A stretch of 5,084 nucleotides of DNA from Pseudomonadota bacterium (lineage in GTDB: Bacteria; Pseudomonadota; Gammaproteobacteria; Pseudomonadales; Cellvibrionaceae). Below, piece after piece: positions 4,312 to 5,084 of the stretch. Made by a program: the position numbers and the translations under genes. Each line of letters opens with the position of its first letter. Within the stretch, counting starts at the first letter, position 1. The DNA lies in NCBI GenBank assembly GCA_023416875.1, contig JAEZGT010000278.1:1-5084 (forward strand). Direction: 5' to 3'. Below the pieces are notes generated by a model. That model searched no databases. It was given only the letters and a program-made list of their open reading frames with translations, and was not told the origin of the DNA.

Positions 4312-5084
4312 ATGACTGATGAAAACAAGCCGCTGAACTTCCTCGAGCAAATCATTCAACGCGATCTTGAAGAGGGCAAATATCAGCAGATTACAACCCG
4401 TTTCCCACCTGAACCCAACGGTTATCTGCATATTGGTCATGCGAAGTCCATCTGCCTGAATTTTGGGCTGGCGGAAAAATTTGGTGGGCGTTGCAACCTG
4501 CGTTTCGACGACACCAACCCGGCCAAGGAAGACCTGGAATATGTCCAGGCGATTATGAATGATGTGCGCTGGCTGGGTTTCCATTGGGATGGCGAGGTGC
4601 GTTACGCCTCCAGCTATTTTGATCAGCTGTATCAGTGGGCGATTTATCTGATTGACGCGGGTAAGGCATATGTCTGTCATTTGAGTCCCGATCAGGCTCG
4701 CGAATATCGCGGCACTCTCACTCAGCCGGGAAAAAATTCCCCATACCGCGATCGTTCCGTAGCGGAAAATTTGGAGTGGTTTGAGAAAATGCGCTCCGGT
4801 GCGTTAGCCGATGGCGAGTGCGTGTTGCGTGCGCGCATTGATATGGCCCATGGCAACATCAATATGCGCGACCCGATTCTGTATCGCATTCGTAAACAAT
4901 CTCACCATCAAACCGGTGACAAGTGGTGTATCTATCCCACCTACGATTTTGCCCACGGCCAAGGCGATGCTATTGAAGGGGTGACTCATTCCATCAGCAC
5001 CCTGGAGTTCGCCGACCACAAACAGCTGTATGACTGGTTGATCGATAACCTGCCGGTTCCCGCCAAACCGCGGCAGTATGAATT
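4312..5084 (+). CDS. glnS: Glutaminyl-tRNA synthetase, N-terminal half (3' truncated by the window edge)
   Basis: GlnRS charges tRNA-Gln with glutamine using ATP. The frame runs to the window edge without a stop and gives 257 complete codons, a little under half of a typical ~550-residue enzyme. It holds most of the class I catalytic domain: RFPPEPNGYLHIGHAKS with R30 and the HIGH signature at 40-43, FDDTNP with D66 in the amino-acid pocket, the GTLTQPGKNSPYRDRSV acceptor-stem region at 134-150, Y211, and Q255 in PRQYE. With the ATG at 4312 the numbering matches mature E. coli GlnRS without gaps, which decides the start. An in-frame ATG at 4270 would add 14 residues but starts only a few nt after the predicted transcript start. 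Neither ATG has a clear Shine-Dalgarno. Position 229 is Ser (THSISTLEF) where E. coli has Cys. The MSK-type loop and the anticodon-binding barrels lie beyond the window. Confidence 0.96.
   Translation, partial: MTDENKPLNFLEQIIQRDLEEGKYQQITTRFPPEPNGYLHIGHAKSICLNFGLAEKFGGRCNLRFDDTNPAKEDLEYVQAIMNDVRWLGFHWDGEVRYASSYFDQLYQWAIYLIDAGKAYVCHLSPDQAREYRGTLTQPGKNSPYRDRSVAENLEWFEKMRSGALADGECVLRARIDMAHGNINMRDPILYRIRKQSHHQTGDKWCIYPTYDFAHGQGDAIEGVTHSISTLEFADHKQLYDWLIDNLPVPAKPRQYE

Noticed and set aside
4219..4680. Minus-strand open frame opposite the start of glnS and the promoter region
   Set aside because: It covers conserved GlnRS catalytic motifs in antisense and would run through the divergent promoter; no motif or credible start was seen.

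Overview
This window looks like ordinary chromosomal DNA from a free-living Gram-negative gammaproteobacterium. It has moderate GC, an ATP-type PEP carboxykinase, LpxH (lipid A synthesis), a glutaminyl-tRNA synthetase that keeps E. coli residue numbering over its visible half, and MiaE, which E. coli K-12 lacks but Salmonella and Pseudomonas-type bacteria have. A Pseudomonas- or Cellvibrio-like lineage is my guess from gene content alone; no 16S rRNA or other decisive marker is present.

Layout. Positions 1-1187 hold three tightly packed plus-strand genes: the tail of an unidentified gene, a DUF1289 cysteine-motif protein, and miaE (tRNA ms2io6A hydroxylase). The first two are separated by 4 nt and the second pair overlaps as TGATG, so they are probably one translationally coupled unit. 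An 89-nt gap with two overlapping inverted repeats follows, then pckA (1277-2884, plus). pckA converges on a minus-strand pair, ppiB (4203-3709) then lpxH (3634-2906). ppiB diverges from glnS, which starts at 4312 on the plus strand and runs off the right edge.

How the parts relate. DUF1289-miaE serves tRNA modification. pckA makes PEP from oxaloacetate for gluconeogenesis. ppiB-lpxH pairs a cytoplasmic cyclophilin with a lipid A enzyme. glnS charges tRNA-Gln. Most of this is housekeeping, and I see no mobile element, CRISPR array, tRNA/rRNA gene or defence system.

The most interesting signal is in the miaE-pckA gap. A sequence matching the FNR/Anr box at 9 of 10 conserved positions sits exactly 22 bp upstream of a good -10 hexamer, which places it at -41.5 from a predicted A start, the classical class II activator position. 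It suggests oxygen-responsive control of pckA directly beside an O2-dependent tRNA hydroxylase gene. Other points worth checking are a glnS/ppiB promoter with overlapping -10 elements on the two strands, a hairpin spanning the pckA stop codon, an intercistronic hairpin with no Shine-Dalgarno sequence before lpxH, and Ser at position 229 of GlnRS where E. coli has Cys.
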